Assembly: GCA_017627975.1 (NCBI GenBank)
Contig: JAGAFT010000138.1
Span: forward strand, 1 to 10,027
DNA: 10,027 bases
Direction of reading: 5' to 3'
DNA from: Oscillospiraceae bacterium
Lineage (GTDB): Bacteria > Bacillota_A > Clostridia > Oscillospirales > Oscillospiraceae
Both the position numbers and the translations under genes were made by a program. The first letter of the stretch is position 1; the number at the start of each line of letters is the position of its first letter. This document shows positions 8,772 to 10,027 of this stretch, piece by piece. The notes under the pieces were generated by a model. That model had not been told where the DNA came from. It did not search any database and saw only the letters and a list, made by a program, of their open reading frames with translations.

Positions 8772-8808
8772 TGTCTGCTGGGCAGACAAACGCCGTTTCT
8801 TCGGCGTT
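8772..8808 (-). other. Two adjacent hairpins in the leader of the KaiC/PPDK-like gene
   Basis: TGTCTGC-tgg-GCAGACA (8772-8788) and AACGCCG-tttctt-CGGCGTT (8789-8808) are directly abutting perfect 7-bp stems. They end about 12 bp before the ribosome binding site. There is no T-tract, so they more likely stabilise the mRNA or affect translation than terminate it. Confidence 0.5.
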
Positions 8809-8895
8809 CCGGATAGAAACAGGCCTCGTACCGGTCAGGGCTTCCCACCCGGTATATTTTATCACGGCACTGATGCCCCTTATCATACTCTTTCC

Positions 8896-8928
8896 ATTAT
8901 AATAACGATATGTTATTCCTATCGTGAA
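8896..8928 (-). promoter_or_regulatory. Candidate promoter for the KaiC/PPDK-like gene with internal palindrome
   Basis: On the minus strand TTCACG (8923-8928) and TATTAT (8899-8904) are 18 bp apart; an overlapping TATAAT lies at 8896-8901. The spacer holds ACGATA (8905-8910) and TATCGT (8920-8925), an inverted repeat that could be an operator. The -35 is weak. Confidence 0.4.
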
Positions 8929-8959
8929 GCATAATATGGACCTTTTCTCAGATTCTTTT

Positions 8960-8988
8960 TTGACTTTCCCTTTCTGAAAGGGTATACT
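8960..8988 (+). promoter_or_regulatory. purA promoter P1 with palindrome in the spacer
   Basis: TTGACT (8960-8965) and TATACT (8983-8988) are 17 bp apart, a strong sigma-A match. The spacer is largely a perfect palindrome, CCCTTTCtGAAAGGG (8968-8982). The start would be near 8995. Confidence 0.65.
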
Positions 8989-8990
8989 TT

Positions 8991-9019
8991 TTGCGTTCCC
9001 GATCGGGATATGTTATGCT
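8991..9019 (+). promoter_or_regulatory. purA promoter P2 with palindrome in the spacer
   Basis: TTGCGT (8991-8996) and TATGCT (9014-9019) are 17 bp apart, with TG at 9011-9012 giving an extended -10. A perfect 12-bp palindrome, TCCCGATCGGGA (8997-9008), lies in the spacer. The start would be near 9026, leaving a leader of about 95 nt. Confidence 0.5.
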
Positions 9020-9049
9020 GTCTATGGGGGTCAATTCCCTGTAAGACAG

Positions 9050-9074
9050 ATCTCCCCTCCTCCGGCGGGGAGAT
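9050..9074 (+). other. Hairpin in the purA leader with an anti-Shine-Dalgarno loop
   Basis: ATCTCCCC (9050-9057) pairs with GGGGAGAT (9067-9074). CCTCCTC at 9056-9062, mostly in the loop, is perfectly complementary to the purA ribosome binding site GAGGAGG (9107-9113). No T-tract follows the stem, so it is not an intrinsic terminator; a translational control role is possible. Confidence 0.45.
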
Positions 9075-9121
9075 ATACCGCAGCATGTTTCATGAATAAA
9101 AACAATGAGGAGGATACCGGG

Positions 9122-10027
9122 ATGAAAACCTGTGCAATTGTGGGCATCAACTGGGGCGACGAGGGAAAGGGCCGCATGGTCGATCTGCTGACCGAATCCT
9201 ATGACATCGTCATCCGTTATCAGGGCGGAGGGAACGCCGGCCACACGGTCGTGAACCGCTACGGGAAATTTGCGCTCCACCTGCTCCCCTCCGGCATCTT
9301 CCACCCGAAGGTGGTGAATGTCCTCGGAAACGGCGTTGCGCTGGATCCGGAGAATCTCTGGACCGAGATCGAGGATGTCCGTGCCAAGGGCGTCAGCGTG
9401 ACGCCGGAAAACCTGCTGATCAGCGACCGGGCCTCTCTGCTGCTCCCCTGGCACCGCCAGCTGGACGGCCTGGAGGAAGCCCGGCTGAAGGACAAAAAAT
9501 ACGGCTCCACCAAGCAGGGCATCGCCCCCTTCTATTCCGACAAGTACCAGAAGAAAACCGTTCTGGCGGGCGAGCTCTTCTATCCGGAGCATCTCAGAGC
9601 TCATCTGCAGGAGCTTCTCGAATGGAAGAACCTGATCCTGACCGGCGTTTACGGCGCGGAGCCATGGACCATGGATGCGCTGATGCAGTGGGTTGAGGAC
9701 TACGGAGAAAAGATCCGTCTCTTCGTCCGCGATACAGGCGCCTGGCTGCGCCGGGCCTCCGCGGAGGGGAAGAGCATTCTCTTTGAAGCCCAGCTCGGTG
9801 CACTGCGCGATCTTGATTACGGCATCTATCCTTACACAACTTCCTCCAACGCCATCGCTTCTTACGCGCCGGTGGGTTCGGGGCTTCCGACCGCCCGCCT
9901 CGATGAGGTAATCGGCGTGGTGAAGGCCTATTCCACCTGTGTCGGAGAGGGGCCCTTTGTCTGTGAGATGTTCGGCGACGAGGCGGAGAAGCTCCGCGAA
10001 GCCGGCGGCGAATACGGTGCCAAGACC
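9122..10027 (+). CDS. purA: Adenylosuccinate synthetase, divergent form, C-terminus cut
   Basis: PurA joins IMP and aspartate using GTP, the first committed step to AMP. The window holds 302 codons of a family usually near 425-435 residues. WGDEGKGRMVDLL has Asp13 and Lys16 and GGGNAGHT has His41, at the same positions as the E. coli catalytic residues. Several later motifs differ from the textbook enzyme: GSTKQGIAP (128-136) for GTTGRGIGP, Lys144 by eye alignment where IMP-binding Arg143 of E. coli would be, and FEAQLGALRD (221-230) for FEGAQGTLLD, though Gln224 is kept. STCVGEGPF fits the usual TTRVGxGPF region but lacks its Arg. The start is set by GAGGAGG at 9107-9113, 8 nt upstream. It is transcribed away from the pyrG-guaA run. 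The family call is firm; the differences suggest a divergent clade. Confidence 0.93.
   Translation, partial: MKTCAIVGINWGDEGKGRMVDLLTESYDIVIRYQGGGNAGHTVVNRYGKFALHLLPSGIFHPKVVNVLGNGVALDPENLWTEIEDVRAKGVSVTPENLLISDRASLLLPWHRQLDGLEEARLKDKKYGSTKQGIAPFYSDKYQKKTVLAGELFYPEHLRAHLQELLEWKNLILTGVYGAEPWTMDALMQWVEDYGEKIRLFVRDTGAWLRRASAEGKSILFEAQLGALRDLDYGIYPYTTSSNAIASYAPVGSGLPTARLDEVIGVVKAYSTCVGEGPFVCEMFGDEAEKLREAGGEYGAKT

Larger units (their letters stand above)
8749..9121. other. Divergent regulatory region between the KaiC/PPDK-like gene and purA
   Basis: No coding gene was seen here. The left part (8749-8895) would be the leader of the minus-strand gene and holds two adjacent perfect hairpins plus TACCGG/CCGGTA (8829-8834 with 8849-8854). 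The middle has a minus promoter candidate. The right part has two tandem purA promoters and a structured purA leader. No known riboswitch class was recognised. Confidence 0.7.

Noticed and set aside
9020..9121. Purine or other known riboswitch in the purA leader
   Set aside because: The conserved core sequences of the purine, PRPP/guanidine-type and ZTP classes were not found by eye; only a hairpin and anti-ribosome-site complementarity are present.
8948..9604. 218-codon minus-strand frame opposite the start of purA
   Set aside because: It is antisense to a certain gene, shows no recognisable domain, and runs through the tandem purA promoters.

Overview
The window looks like a chromosomal piece of a mid-to-high-GC Clostridia-type Firmicute, possibly Lachnospiraceae-like. 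The evidence is AGGAGG-type ribosome binding sites, sigma-A-like promoters in AT-rich gaps, SpoVT/AbrB and XRE regulators, a double-glycine-leader peptide and a divergent PurA. The genus cannot be named from the sequence alone. No tRNA, rRNA, CRISPR array, transposase or prophage gene was seen.

Layout. (1) 1-162, minus: the start of a U32-family peptidase or tRNA-hydroxylation-type gene, cut by the window edge. (2) 163-351: a divergent intergenic region with a promoter on each strand; the plus promoter carries a 25-bp near-palindrome over its -10 and start. (3) 352-1757, plus: an AbrB/SpoVT-type regulator joined by a 4-nt stop/start overlap to a macrolide-type (GT1) glycosyltransferase. (4) 1807-2250, plus: an XRE regulator with a C-terminal zinc-ribbon domain, followed by two hairpins with T-tracts. 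(5) 2400-2672, minus: a 90-residue double-glycine-leader peptide whose mature part is a bacterial SH3 domain. It is preceded by a structured leader and a promoter with tandem 11-bp repeats in place of a -35. (6) 2947-8748, minus: a run of three genes in the order KaiC-like/PPDK-like fusion, pyrG, guaA. (7) 8749-9121: a 373-bp divergent regulatory region. (8) 9122-end, plus: purA, truncated by the window edge.

How they fit together. PurA (IMP to adenylosuccinate), GuaA (XMP to GMP) and PyrG (UTP to CTP) are late branch enzymes of nucleotide synthesis and surround one divergent control region. PyrG and GuaA are both class I glutamine amidotransferases, and their genes overlap by 8 nt. The 857-residue first gene of that run has an inactive-looking KaiC/RecA-type domain and a PPDK N-terminal type nucleotide-binding domain, with no recognisable phosphohistidine domain. 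Its function is unknown, and its position suggests a link to nucleotide or energy status.

The most unusual items are the double-glycine-leader SH3 peptide with its leader RNA and promoter, the KaiC/PPDK fusion heading a pyrG-guaA run, the divergent PurA, and the palindromes in the spacers of the two tandem purA promoters. All motif statements were made by eye; no database search or folding program was run.
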